Part shown: positions 16,621-25,832 of the stretch, in pieces
Layout of the letters: every line of letters starts with the position of its first letter
How positions within the stretch are numbered: position 1 is the stretch's first letter
NCBI RefSeq assembly: GCF_017315705.1
Contig: NZ_JAFLRF010000001.1
Location: 328,394 to 392,393 of the forward strand
DNA length: 64,000 bases
Source: Trinickia mobilis
GTDB taxonomy: Bacteria > Pseudomonadota > Gammaproteobacteria > Burkholderiales > Burkholderiaceae
Direction: 5' to 3'
Notes under the pieces: generated by a model
What the model saw: the letters and a program-made list of their open reading frames with translations, nothing else
The model's database searches: none
What the model was told of the DNA's origin: nothing
Program-made: the position numbers and the translations under genes

Positions 16621-17283
16621 GTGACGCAAAGGAAGAGTCTTTCGGAAGACGCGCAAGAAGTCTTCCGCGCCATTGCTCTGATCGAGCTCGGCGCACGCAT
16701 GCAGGTGCTCGAGAGCGAACTGACGCTGTCGCGCGACCGCATGATCCGGCTATACCGCGAGGTCAAGGGCGTGTCGCCGCCGAAAGGCATGCTGCCGTTC
16801 TCGGCCGACTGGTACATGACGTGGCTCGCGAACATACACGCGTCGCTCTTCTATAACACCTACCTGTTCTTGAAGAACGAAGCGCGCTGCTCGCATCTCG
16901 ACGCGCTCACGAAGGGCTATCGCCTCTATCTCGAACACTGCAAGCACAGCGGCGCGGAAGCCGTGCTCGACCTGACGCGCGCCTGGACGCTCGTGCGCTT
17001 CTTCGACGCCGACATGCTCCAGCTCACGCGCTGCTGCCGTTGCAGCGGCAAGTTCGTCGCGCACAAGCACGATTTGCAGCACAACGTCGTATGCGGCGCA
17101 TGCCAGCCGCCCTCGCGCGCCGGCAAGACGAAGAAAGCCGCCGCGGCCAAGGAAGCGGCCGAGCTGATCGAAATCCCAGCCATGGGCGAGACCGTGGCGG
17201 CCGGCGACACGGCGACCGTCGTGCCGTTGCCGATCACCGCACCGATGCCTCCTGGTCGGCCGGCGGTGGCGTGCGCCGCGTGA
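16621..17283 (+). CDS. flhC: Flagellar master regulator subunit FlhC
   Basis: The start chosen is GTG 16621, with GGAG 7 nt upstream just after the flhD stop; earlier in-frame codons lie inside flhD. The 220-aa product begins with the FlhC pattern KSLSEDAQEVFRAIALIELGARMQVLE. The zinc site is visible as a CC.C cluster (TRCCRCSGKF) and VCGAC about 25 residues later, which provide the four cysteines known in FlhC. An Ala/Pro-rich C-terminal tail of about 40 residues exceeds the enteric protein, as usual in Burkholderia relatives. Confidence 0.95.
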   Translation: MTQRKSLSEDAQEVFRAIALIELGARMQVLESELTLSRDRMIRLYREVKGVSPPKGMLPFSADWYMTWLANIHASLFYNTYLFLKNEARCSHLDALTKGYRLYLEHCKHSGAEAVLDLTRAWTLVRFFDADMLQLTRCCRCSGKFVAHKHDLQHNVVCGACQPPSRAGKTKKAAAAKEAAELIEIPAMGETVAAGDTATVVPLPITAPMPPGRPAVACAA

Positions 17284-17368
17284 CGCCAGGGTCTGTTCAC
17301 GCGGCATGAGTTGACGCTCGCCTGGACCGGATCGAGGAGCCGCACGACCCCTCGATTCCGCGCTTGAC

Positions 17369-18904
17369 TTACTGCTTCGCCACCTGTTGCGCAGCCGTAT
17401 CGGCGGCCCCGACTGCCTCGGCCTGCGCACTCCCCCAACCACCGCCAAGCGCACGAATCAAATTGACCGTCGCCACCGCCTGCGCGCCGTTGAGCTGGCT
17501 TGCCTGAGTTTGCGCGAGCAGCACCGTGCGCTCGCCGTCGAGCACGTTGAGATAGTTCACCTCGCCTTCCTTGTACTGCGTGTCCGACAGATGCGACGCC
17601 CGCTCGGACGCCGCGACCGCGTCGTTCTGCTCGCGAATCTGATCGTCGAGCAAACGCAGATCCGAGAGGTTGTCCTCGACTTCGCGGAAGGCGACAAGCA
17701 CTTGCTGACGATACTGCGCGACGTTCTCGTCATACTGCGCATTGGCCTGCTCGACGCCGGCCTTGCGGCGGCCGCCGTCGAACAACGGCAAGGTCAACGC
17801 GGTTCCGGCAAACGGCCCGAGCAGGAACGCGCGGCTCGACCACTTGAACAAATCGCCCAAGCTCGCCGACTCGTAGCCGAACGCGCCCGTGATATCGAGC
17901 TGCGGGAAATACGCGGACTTCGCGAGACCGATGCGCGCATTCGCCGCCTGCATCGCGCGCTCCGCCGCCGCGATATCGGGGCGGCGCTCGAGCAGCGCGG
18001 ACGGCAAGCCGGGCGGCACGCGCACCGTCACCGGATCGAGCGGCGTCTCCGCGAACGAGAAGTCGGCGGGCGCTTTGCCGAGCAGAATCGCGAGGCTATG
18101 TTCCGAAGCCGCGCGCTGCCGCGCGATGCCGACCGCGTCCGCGCGCGCGGTCGCGAGCGAGTTCCGCGCCTGCGCGACATCGAGCTCGCTGATGTCGCCT
18201 TCCTTGAAGCGCTGCTCGACGAGCTTCAAGCCGTCTTCACGCAGCGCGACCGTGCGGCGATACAGGTCCTGCTCCGTATCCAGCTCGCGAAGCGCGAAGT
18301 AGTTCGCCGCGACATCCGCTTGCAGCGAAAGCTGCACCGAACGGAACAGCGCTTCGCTTTGCTGCGCATCGGCACGCGATGCCGCGACGTTCGAGCTGAC
18401 GCGGCCGAACAAGTCCGCCTCGTACGAGACGGTCGTCTGCGCGCGCCATAGCGTCGTCTGCGGGCCTGGCGCGTTTTCCGGCAGGAATTGCGAAGCCGGA
18501 GACGCATGTTCGCGCGTCGGGCCGAAGCCCGCATCGACCTGCGGGAACCATGCGGAGCGCGCCGAAGCGAGCAGCGCGCGCGATTGCTGCACGCGTGCGG
18601 CCGCCGCCTTCAAATCCTGGTTGGCGGCCAGCGCCTGCTCTTCGAGATCGTCGAGCTTCGCATCGCCGAAGATCGTCCACCACTGACCGCGATGCGCGGC
18701 ATCGGCCGGCTCGGCGACTTTCCAGGTCCCCGCGTTTTGCGCGTTGACGACCGGCGCTTCCTTGAATGCGGCCGGCGGCTCGACGTCAGGCCTCTGATAC
18801 TTCGGTCCGACCGCGCAGGCGGCGAGCAAGCCGAGCATCAATCCGCTCAGGAGCGCCCCGCGCGCCATGCGCGTCCAGCCGGCAACCGAATCCAATCGTT
18901 TCAT
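17369..18904 (-). CDS. oprC: RND efflux outer-membrane lipoprotein, OprC/NodT family
   Basis: This 511-aa TolC-like outer-membrane channel has a signal peptide with lipobox LAAC (lipidated C30). Duplicated outer-membrane-efflux repeats contain the long heptad-rich helices that form the periplasmic barrel. The start AVGPKYQRPDVEPPAAFKE is the usual mature N-terminus of NodT/OprM lipoproteins. It is the last gene of a minus-strand efflux operon, 9 nt after the RND pump gene. Gene order llpE-adaptor-pump-channel with a LysR neighbour matches the BpeEF-OprC/CeoAB-OpcM locus of Burkholderia, which exports chloramphenicol, trimethoprim and fluoroquinolones. The symbol is assigned by that synteny. 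Confidence 0.85.
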   Translation of the reverse strand: MKRLDSVAGWTRMARGALLSGLMLGLLAACAVGPKYQRPDVEPPAAFKEAPVVNAQNAGTWKVAEPADAAHRGQWWTIFGDAKLDDLEEQALAANQDLKAAAARVQQSRALLASARSAWFPQVDAGFGPTREHASPASQFLPENAPGPQTTLWRAQTTVSYEADLFGRVSSNVAASRADAQQSEALFRSVQLSLQADVAANYFALRELDTEQDLYRRTVALREDGLKLVEQRFKEGDISELDVAQARNSLATARADAVGIARQRAASEHSLAILLGKAPADFSFAETPLDPVTVRVPPGLPSALLERRPDIAAAERAMQAANARIGLAKSAYFPQLDITGAFGYESASLGDLFKWSSRAFLLGPFAGTALTLPLFDGGRRKAGVEQANAQYDENVAQYRQQVLVAFREVEDNLSDLRLLDDQIREQNDAVAASERASHLSDTQYKEGEVNYLNVLDGERTVLLAQTQASQLNGAQAVATVNLIRALGGGWGSAQAEAVGAADTAAQQVAKQ

Positions 18905-18913
18905 TGTTTTTCC

Positions 18914-21900
18914 TCAATCCGTAGCCGGCATGCCGATATGCGGCGAATCCTTTTGTGCGACGTGGATCTTGCCGCCGGCGAGCGTGCGCAGCACCACGTA
19001 GAACACCGGTGTCAGCATCAAGCCGAACAGCGTCACGCCGAGCATCCCGAAGAACACGGCCACGCCCATCGCGTGCCGCATCTCCGAACCCGCGCCCGAC
19101 GACAGCACGAGCGGCACCACGCCCATGATGAAAGCGATCGACGTCATCAGGATCGGGCGCAGCCGCAGGCGGCTCGCTTCGATTGCCGCGGCAAGCGGCG
19201 TGCGTCCGTCGTGTTCGAGTTCGCGTGCAAACTCGACGATCAGGATCGCGTTCTTCGACGCGAGCCCCACCAGCACCATCAGGCCGATCTGCGTGAAGAT
19301 GTTGTTGTCGCCGTGCGTGAGCCACACGCCTGCCAATGCGGACAGCACGCTCATCGGCACGATCAGAATCACCGCGAGCGGCAGCGTCAGGCTTTCATAC
19401 AACGCCGCGAGCACGAGGAACACGAGCAGCACGCTGATCGGGAACACCCAGATCGCCGAATTGCCGGCCAGCACCTGCTGATACGTCAGGTCGGTCCATT
19501 CGAACTTCACGCCGCGCGGCAGCGTTTCGTGCGCGATCCGCTCGATGGCGGCCTGCGCCTGTCCCGACGAATAGCCGGGTGCCGGACCGCCGTTCACGTC
19601 CGCCGCCGTATAGCCGTTGTAGCGCACCACCATCTCCGGGCCGAACGTCGGCGACACCTTCACGAGCGACGAGAGCGGCACCATGTCCCCGGATGCGTTG
19701 CGCGTCTTCAGGTTCAAGATGTCGTCGGGGTGGGCGCGGAACGGCGCATCCGCTTGCACGCGCACCTGGTACACGCGGCCGAACCGGTTGAAGTCGTTCA
19801 CGTACAGCGAGCCGAGATAGATCTGCATCGTGTCGAACACGTCCGTCACCGGCACGCCGAGCTGCTTCGCTTTCACGCGGTCCAGATCGACGTTCAATTG
19901 CGGCACGTTGATCTGATAGCTCGTGAAGAGCGGACCGAGCTCCGGCGCCGATTGCGCGCGCTTGATGAACACCTGCGTCGCGTCGTCGAGCTGCGCATAG
20001 CCGAGTGCGCCGCGATCTTCGATCTGCAGCTTGAAGCCGCCTAGCGTGCCGAGGCCGAGCACCGGCGGCGGCGGGAACACGGCGATGAACGCGTCCTTCA
20101 TGCCCGAATACTGCTGATTGAGCGCACCCGCAATCGCCCCTGCCGACAACGCCTTCCCCTTGCGCTCGTCGAACGGCTTGAGCGTGACGAACACGATGCC
20201 CGCGCTCGAGCTGTTCGTGAAGCCGTTCACCGACAAGCCCGGGAACGCCACCGCGCTTTCGACGCCCGGCTGCTTGAGCGCCACGTCGCCCATGTCGCGA
20301 ATCACTTTCTCCGTGCGGTCGAGCGATGCGCCGTTAGGCAGTTGCGCGAACGCGATCAGATACTCCTTGTCCTGCGCGGGCACGAAGCCGCCGGGCACGA
20401 TGTGCGTGACGAACACCGCCGCGCCGAGCAGCACCGCGTAGACGCCGAGCATCGCCGCCTTGCGGCCCAGCACGTTGCGCACGCCCTTGCCGTAAGCGGC
20501 CGAACCGCGCTGGAACACCTTGTTGAACCCGGCGAAGAAACGGCCGAGCACACGGTTCATCCCACGCGTGAGCCAATCTTCGGGCGCATCGTGTCCGCGC
20601 AGCAGCAAGGCGGAAAGCGCCGGCGACAGCGTCAGCGAGTTGAACGCGGAGATCACCGTCGAGATCGCGATGGTCATCGCGAACTGCTTGTAGAACTGAC
20701 CCGTCAAGCCGCTCATGAACGCAAGCGGAACGAACACGGCGACGAGCGTGAGCGCAATCGCGATGATCGGCCCGCTCACTTCGCGCATCGCCTTATAGGT
20801 CGCTTCCCGCGCGCTCAAGCCCTCTGCGATGTTGCGCTCGACGTTCTCGACCACCACGATCGCGTCGTCGACCACGATCCCGATCGCGAGCACCATCCCG
20901 AACAGCGATAGCGCGTTGATCGAAAACCCGAACGCGAGCAAGAGCGAGAACGTGCCGATGATCGATACCGGCACCGCGACGAGCGGAATGATCGACGCGC
21001 GCCACGTTTGCAGAAACACGATCACGACGATCACGACGAGCGCAATCGCTTCGAGCAGCGTGTGCACGACGGCGTGGATGCTCGAGCGCACGAACTGCGT
21101 CGGGTCGTAGACGATCTTGTAGTCGACGCCCGCCGGGAAGTCCTGCTTCAAGTCCTTCATCGCCTCGCGAACCTGATCGGAGATCTGCAGCGAGTTCGCG
21201 CCCGGCTGTTGGTTAATGGCAAGCGCCACGGCAGGCTTGTTGTCGAGCAGCGAGCGCAGGCCGTATTCCGACGCGGCCAGCTCCACGCGCGCCACATCGC
21301 GCAGACGTGTCACGCCGCCGTCCGGCGAGGTCTTCAGGATGATGTCGCGAAACTGCTCTTCCGTTTGCAGACGCCCGCGCGCATTCACCGACAGTTGCAG
21401 CGGCACGTCCGGCCCCGAAGGCGAACCGCCGATCACGCCCGCCGCCACCTGCACGTTCTGCTCGCGGATCGCGTTGACCACGTCCGTGGCGCTCATGTTG
21501 TGCTCCGCCACCTTCTGCGGATCGAGCCACACGCGCATCGCGTAGTCGCCCGAGCCCCAAAGCTGCACTTCGCCCACGCCGGCAATCCGCTCGAGACGAT
21601 CCTTCACGTTGATCAGCGCGTAGTTGCGCAGATAGGTCATGTCGTAGCGGTTGTCCGGCGAGATCAAGTGCACGACCATCGTGAGCGTCGGCGAGCTCTT
21701 GATCGTCGTGACGCCGAGGCGCTGCACGTCGTCGGGCAGACGCGGCAGCGCTTGCGACACGCGGTTCTGCACGAGCTGCTGCGCCTTGTCCGGATCGGTG
21801 CCGAGCTTGAACGTGACCGTCAGCGTGAGGTTGCCGTCGCTGTTCGCCTGCGACTGCATGTACAGCATGTTCTCGACGCCGTTGATCTGCTCTTCGAGCG

Positions 21901-22096
21901 GCGAAGCCACCGTCTCGGCGATCACCTTCGGGTTCGCGCCCGGATACTGCGCGTGCACGACCACCGAAGGCGGCACGACCTCGGGATACTCGGAGATCGG
22001 CAGCTGGAACAGCGCGATCACGCCGGCCAGCAGGATCAGGACCGATAGCACCCCTGCAAAGATCGGCCGATCGATAAAGAATTTGGATATGTTCAT
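18914..22096 (-). CDS. bpeF: RND multidrug efflux pump (HAE1 family), BpeF/MexF-like
   Basis: This 1,060-aa inner-membrane proton-drug antiporter has the length typical of MexF. The N-terminus MNISKFFIDRPIFAGVLSVL is characteristic. Twelve transmembrane segments and two large periplasmic loops are present, with the proton-relay pair D410-D411 in GIVVDDAIVVVEN of TM4. It is preceded by a 178-bp gap carrying a nested GC-rich inverted repeat that begins at the start codon. The ATG has no obvious Shine-Dalgarno because the repeat occupies that place. Confidence 0.92.
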   Translation of the reverse strand: MNISKFFIDRPIFAGVLSVLILLAGVIALFQLPISEYPEVVPPSVVVHAQYPGANPKVIAETVASPLEEQINGVENMLYMQSQANSDGNLTLTVTFKLGTDPDKAQQLVQNRVSQALPRLPDDVQRLGVTTIKSSPTLTMVVHLISPDNRYDMTYLRNYALINVKDRLERIAGVGEVQLWGSGDYAMRVWLDPQKVAEHNMSATDVVNAIREQNVQVAAGVIGGSPSGPDVPLQLSVNARGRLQTEEQFRDIILKTSPDGGVTRLRDVARVELAASEYGLRSLLDNKPAVALAINQQPGANSLQISDQVREAMKDLKQDFPAGVDYKIVYDPTQFVRSSIHAVVHTLLEAIALVVIVVIVFLQTWRASIIPLVAVPVSIIGTFSLLLAFGFSINALSLFGMVLAIGIVVDDAIVVVENVERNIAEGLSAREATYKAMREVSGPIIAIALTLVAVFVPLAFMSGLTGQFYKQFAMTIAISTVISAFNSLTLSPALSALLLRGHDAPEDWLTRGMNRVLGRFFAGFNKVFQRGSAAYGKGVRNVLGRKAAMLGVYAVLLGAAVFVTHIVPGGFVPAQDKEYLIAFAQLPNGASLDRTEKVIRDMGDVALKQPGVESAVAFPGLSVNGFTNSSSAGIVFVTLKPFDERKGKALSAGAIAGALNQQYSGMKDAFIAVFPPPPVLGLGTLGGFKLQIEDRGALGYAQLDDATQVFIKRAQSAPELGPLFTSYQINVPQLNVDLDRVKAKQLGVPVTDVFDTMQIYLGSLYVNDFNRFGRVYQVRVQADAPFRAHPDDILNLKTRNASGDMVPLSSLVKVSPTFGPEMVVRYNGYTAADVNGGPAPGYSSGQAQAAIERIAHETLPRGVKFEWTDLTYQQVLAGNSAIWVFPISVLLVFLVLAALYESLTLPLAVILIVPMSVLSALAGVWLTHGDNNIFTQIGLMVLVGLASKNAILIVEFARELEHDGRTPLAAAIEASRLRLRPILMTSIAFIMGVVPLVLSSGAGSEMRHAMGVAVFFGMLGVTLFGLMLTPVFYVVLRTLAGGKIHVAQKDSPHIGMPATD

Positions 22097-22190
22097 GTTG
22101 CCTCCCGTCCCCCAAGGGGACTTCCTTCGGGGCGCCGAGCTGCCTCAAGGGAGGCAACAGCCCCCTCGGGGGGCAGCGAACGAATGTGAG
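22096..22190. repeat. REP-like nested GC-rich inverted repeat inside the efflux operon
   Basis: TGTTGCCTCCC (22096-22106) and GGGAGGCAACA (22149-22159) are a perfect 11-bp pair 42 nt apart. Between them lies CCCCAAGGGG-type sequence, and after them GCCCCC-TC-GGGGGGC (22160-22174). Similar sequences with the ...GGCAGCGAACGAA...GAGCGTGGGGG ending are familiar as dispersed intergenic repeats in Burkholderiaceae. It lies between bpeE and bpeF and abuts the bpeF start codon. Confidence 0.65.
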
Positions 22191-22274
22191 CGTGGGGGTA
22201 GTTCACGAGTGCCTCTGAGTGTTTGAGCGCTGGCTAAATGCATGGCCTGCAGCCAAATGCACGCACCGCGACGC

Positions 22275-23528
22275 TCAAGAGTTCGTCTCTTTCGATGCCG
22301 TGCGCTGCGCAAGCGGCGCGGCCTTCGCGCCGTTCGACGCATTCGCATTCGCGCCGGCCGCATTCGGATCGCTGTCGTCCGTCATCGGCACCATATGCAC
22401 GCGCACCTCGGCGCCAGGACGCACGCGCTGCATGCCGTTGACGACGATCCGGTCGCCCGGCTTCAGCCCCGCGGTAATGACGCGCAAGTTGCCCTGCTGC
22501 TGGCCGAGCGTGACCTCGCGATACGACACGCGGCCGCTTGCGTCGACGGTCAGAACGTACTTCTTGTCCTGATCGGTGCCGATCGCCACGTCGTCGACGA
22601 GCAGCGCCGGATGCGGCGCACCGCCGCCGACCTTGATCCGCGCGTAGAGGCCGGGCAAGAGCGCGCCGTCCGCGTTGTCGAAACGCGCGCGCACGCGGAT
22701 CGTGCCCGACGACGTATCGAGCCGGTTGTCGACCGACGCGATCGTGCCGCTGCGCGAATAGCCCGCTTCGTTCGCGAGACCGAGCTCGACCGGCACGCTG
22801 CCGCCGCTTCTCGCGTTGCCGATATATTGCAGATAGGTCTGCTCGTCGACGTCGAACGATGCGTAGATCGGCGAGACGGAAACGAGCGTCGTCAACGCCG
22901 GCGAGCTCGCGCCCGCGGACACGATGTTGCCGAGCGTGATCTCGGCGCGCGACACGCGGCCCGACACGGGCGCGACGATCTTGGTGTAGCCGAGATTGAT
23001 CTGCGCGGTTTCGAGCGCGGCTTGCGCGGCCTTCAGGTTCGCGGCCGCTTCGCGCGCGTCGTTCTGCTTCTGGTCGTAGTCGCGCTTGGCGATCGCGTTA
23101 TCGGCGATCAGGCGCTGCGCGCGCTCCCAATCGCTTTGCGTGTAGCCGACGCGCGCCTGCGCGGCAGCGAGCTGCGCCGCCGCGCGGTCGACTTCGGCCT
23201 GATAGGGACGCGGGTCGATCACGAACAGCACGTCGCCTTTTTTCACGAGCGCGCCGTCCTTGAAGTTCACCGACACGATCGTGCCCGACACGAGCGGCCG
23301 GATCTCGACTCGATCGACCGCTTCCATCCGGCCCGAATACGATTGCCAATCGGTGACGGTTCTGTTCAGAACATTGGCGACGTCGACTTCCGGTGCCATG
23401 GACGGCGCCGCCGCGTGAGCGGGTGAGCTGGCATTCACGCGCATCGCCCCGAACGTGCCGAGCGCGGCAATGATGAGCGTTGCAGTCACGGCTAGCGCGA
23501 TGCGCGAGCGAGTAAAACGCTGAGACAT
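22275..23528 (-). CDS. bpeE: RND efflux periplasmic adaptor (membrane fusion protein), BpeE-like
   Basis: This 417-aa adaptor has an N-terminal membrane anchor (residues about 10-30), a barrel-sandwich/lipoyl domain split around a helical hairpin (GTIVSVNFKDGALVKKGDVLFVIDPRPY ... INLGYTKIVAPVSGRVS), and the beta-barrel and membrane-proximal domains. It bridges the RND pump and outer-membrane channel. There is no lipobox Cys, so it is anchored by its signal-anchor helix. GGAGG precedes the ATG. Part of the llpE-bpeE-bpeF-oprC order. Confidence 0.9.
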   Translation of the reverse strand: MSQRFTRSRIALAVTATLIIAALGTFGAMRVNASSPAHAAAPSMAPEVDVANVLNRTVTDWQSYSGRMEAVDRVEIRPLVSGTIVSVNFKDGALVKKGDVLFVIDPRPYQAEVDRAAAQLAAAQARVGYTQSDWERAQRLIADNAIAKRDYDQKQNDAREAAANLKAAQAALETAQINLGYTKIVAPVSGRVSRAEITLGNIVSAGASSPALTTLVSVSPIYASFDVDEQTYLQYIGNARSGGSVPVELGLANEAGYSRSGTIASVDNRLDTSSGTIRVRARFDNADGALLPGLYARIKVGGGAPHPALLVDDVAIGTDQDKKYVLTVDASGRVSYREVTLGQQQGNLRVITAGLKPGDRIVVNGMQRVRPGAEVRVHMVPMTDDSDPNAAGANANASNGAKAAPLAQRTASKETNS

Positions 23529-23567
23529 GATGACCTCCGGTTCTTGGATTTTTAGTGAAAGGGATTT

Positions 23568-24410
23568 TTAGCGAAGTGCGCGCGGATCCAGGCGGCACTG
23601 AAAAAATCGAACGACTTCCTGCAAGGCAGGCGCGTGCTGCGCCAGCGCGCCATGCGAGACGCTAGGAAAGCGAACGACCTGCGTCAGCACGCCCGCGCCG
23701 ATCAGGTTGCCCGCGTATTTCTCGGCCTCGACATGCAGCACGTCGTTTTGCGCCGTCACGATGAGCGTTCCCGGCAGGCCCGCCAGCCGTGACGCTTCGA
23801 GCGGCGCCGCATACGGGTGAATGCGCTGCGCCGCCTGCGGCAAGTACGCGCGATAGCACGCCGCGCATTCGCTGGCGGTGATGTCGGACGACAAACGGGC
23901 GGCGTCGCCCAGGCGCGTCAGGCTCGGGTCGAGCATGGGCCCGAGCAGCGCTTGCGCACGCACGGTCACGTCGCCGCGATCGCGCGCCATGAACGCCAGG
24001 CAATTCGCGATCTGCCCGCCCGCGTCATGGCCGGCCACGCCGATACGCTTCGGATTGCCGCCATAGGCTCGCGCCTTGCTTTCGATCCAGCGCACCGCGC
24101 GATAGGCGTCTTCCGGCGCGGCCGGAAACGGATGCTTCGGCGCAAGCGAATAATCGACCGATACGACCAGGGCCGGTAACTGCTCTGATAAATAGCGCGA
24201 TTCAAAATCCGCTTCGTCCAGCGAGCCGCGTACAAAACCACCGCCGTGAAAATAAAGCACTATCGGCAGCGCGGTTTTATTTGCCGGGCGATAAAGGCGT
24301 AGCGTAATGTGTTTCTCGTATCCCGCTATCTGCACATCGGTCACCGTCAGCGTGCGCCCGGCGGTCGCGAACGGCGGAATGAACGGATTACGGGTTTCGA
24401 GAGCTTCCAT
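23568..24410 (-). CDS. llpE: LlpE-like alpha/beta hydrolase of the hormone-sensitive-lipase family, nucleophile Ser replaced by Asp
   Basis: The start chosen is ATG 24410 (280 aa); an upstream extension would overlap the control region. The oxyanion motif HGGGF is at 55-59, and a late Asp and His remain (AQNDVLHVE; SVSHGAL). The elbow that should read GDSAGG reads GHDAGG at 127-132, putting D129 at the nucleophile position. As first gene of the efflux operon it corresponds by position to llpE in Burkholderia bpeEF-oprC/ceoAB loci, a putative lipase not required for efflux. It could be non-catalytic, or use Asp as haloalkane dehalogenases do; inference only. Confidence 0.8.
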   Translation of the reverse strand: MEALETRNPFIPPFATAGRTLTVTDVQIAGYEKHITLRLYRPANKTALPIVLYFHGGGFVRGSLDEADFESRYLSEQLPALVVSVDYSLAPKHPFPAAPEDAYRAVRWIESKARAYGGNPKRIGVAGHDAGGQIANCLAFMARDRGDVTVRAQALLGPMLDPSLTRLGDAARLSSDITASECAACYRAYLPQAAQRIHPYAAPLEASRLAGLPGTLIVTAQNDVLHVEAEKYAGNLIGAGVLTQVVRFPSVSHGALAQHAPALQEVVRFFQCRLDPRALR

Positions 24411-24436
24411 AGCCAAAAGCGCAAAGCGCGACAGTT

Positions 24437-24455
24437 CACAATGGTCCGAATTGTG
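24437..24455. promoter_or_regulatory. Candidate LysR operator between llpE and bpeT-like gene
   Basis: CACAAT and ATTGTG form a perfect 6-bp dyad with a 7-bp spacer in the 170-bp divergent region. This is in the size range of LysR-type sites, and ACACAAT recurs at about 24495. It lies close to the llpE start, as expected for an activator/repressor of the efflux operon. Confidence 0.45.
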
Positions 24456-24580
24456 GGTTCGGCAAGCTCGCGAATAAATGCCTATAATCCGGCAACACAA
24501 TTCGGTGCGCCCAAACAATCGATCGCATCTGTGTGCCGTCAGGCACCCGGATGGGGTGTGCCAATCCGCTGGAGGTTGCG

Positions 24581-25585
24581 ATGGACCGGCTTCAGGCCAT
24601 GCAAGTGTTCACCCGTGTCGTCGACACGAATAGCTTTACCAAAGCCGCGGAAACGCTGGACCTGCCGCGCGCATCGGTCACGACGATCATTCAGAATCTC
24701 GAGGCGTTTCTCGGCGTGCGCCTGATGCACCGGACGACGCGCCGCTTAAGCCTCACGCCCGACGGCGCAGCCTATTACGAGCGTTGCGTGCGCATTCTCG
24801 CGGATGTCGAAGAGACCGAAACGTCGCTCCAAAACGGCAATAAGAAACCGCACGGCAAACTGCGCATCGACATGCCGGGTTCGATCGGCCGCACCCTGGT
24901 CATTCCGGCGCTGTGCGAATTTCATACGAAATACCCGGATATCGATTTGCAGCTCGGCTTGTCGGACCGGCCTGTCGACTTGCTGCAAGAAGGCGTCGAC
25001 TGCGTGATTCGCGTCGGCGCTTTGCAGGATTCGTCGCTCGTCGCGCGCCGCATCGGCTTGTTCGAAGGCGTGACGTGCGCGGCGCCGAGCTATCTCGGGC
25101 GCATGGGTGAGCCGAAGACGCTCGAGGATTTGAGCCAGCACCGCGCGGTCAATTATTTTTCGAGCCGCACGGGGCGCGTGATGGATTGGGCGTTCCTCGT
25201 CGACGGCAAGGAAGTCGAAGTCAAGATGAACGGATTGGTGTCCGTCAACGATGCCGATGCGTACGTGACCTGCGCGGTCGAAGGCTTCGGGCTGATTCAG
25301 CCCCCGCTTTTCATGGTGCAGCCGCATCTGCGTTCCGGCGAATTGAAGGAAGTGCTGCCCGACTGGAAACCGCTGCCGATGCCGATCTCGGCGGTGTATC
25401 CGCACAGCCGGCACTTGTCGCCGAAAGTGCGGGTATTCGTCGACTGGATCGCCGATGTGTTCGACCGCTGCCCGTTGCTGAGCGGCCGGCAGAGCCTTGA
25501 AAAGACCTGCAGCAAGCGCACGTTCGAAGAACTGGAAAAAACTCCGGCGCTCGATACGCCCGTGATTTCCGAATGGTTGGCATGA
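24581..25585 (+). CDS. bpeT: LysR-family regulator, BpeT-like
   Basis: The start chosen is ATG 24581 with GGAGG 5 nt upstream, giving 334 aa. Residues 1-60 hold the winged helix-turn-helix (MQVFTRVVDTNSFTKAAETLDLPRASVTTIIQNLE). Residues 90-300 are the effector-binding domain. The protein has a longer C-terminal tail than most LysR regulators (after DVFDRCP). It is divergent from the efflux operon, the arrangement of BpeT, whose family member controls bpeEF-oprC. Mutations in such regulators are known to raise efflux. Confidence 0.85.
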   Translation: MDRLQAMQVFTRVVDTNSFTKAAETLDLPRASVTTIIQNLEAFLGVRLMHRTTRRLSLTPDGAAYYERCVRILADVEETETSLQNGNKKPHGKLRIDMPGSIGRTLVIPALCEFHTKYPDIDLQLGLSDRPVDLLQEGVDCVIRVGALQDSSLVARRIGLFEGVTCAAPSYLGRMGEPKTLEDLSQHRAVNYFSSRTGRVMDWAFLVDGKEVEVKMNGLVSVNDADAYVTCAVEGFGLIQPPLFMVQPHLRSGELKEVLPDWKPLPMPISAVYPHSRHLSPKVRVFVDWIADVFDRCPLLSGRQSLEKTCSKRTFEELEKTPALDTPVISEWLA

Positions 25586-25747
25586 ACGGTTCGGCGGGCA
25601 TCGCCGCTCGCCGTATCGATTGTCCGGCGTTGCGGCGCTTGAACGCCTTACTTAAATGCATCGGCTTAATCCCGCGCTTCAAATAAGGTCTTCCTCCCGC
25701 GAACGCATTGTTCGCCCTCGACAAAAAATCATTTCGCCGTTTTCCCA

Positions 25748-25807
25748 TTTATCGGAACACCGGCTCCCCTTACATTTCACCCTGTCGCGGCGCTGATCGT
25801 CAGCGCC
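25748..25807 (+). promoter_or_regulatory. Putative promoter and 5' leader stem-loop of second DUF4148 gene
   Basis: TTTATC (25748-25753), a 17-nt spacer and TACATT (25771-25776) are followed after exactly 12 nt by a perfect 8-bp hairpin GGCGCTGA-TCG-TCAGCGCC (25789-25807). This repeats the geometry seen before the DUF4148 gene at 8124 (-35-like TTWATC, 17-nt spacer, -10, 12 nt, stem-loop), although the stem sequences are unrelated. Confidence 0.45.
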
Positions 25808-25832
25808 CCATCGTATCGACAGGAGTTTGATC

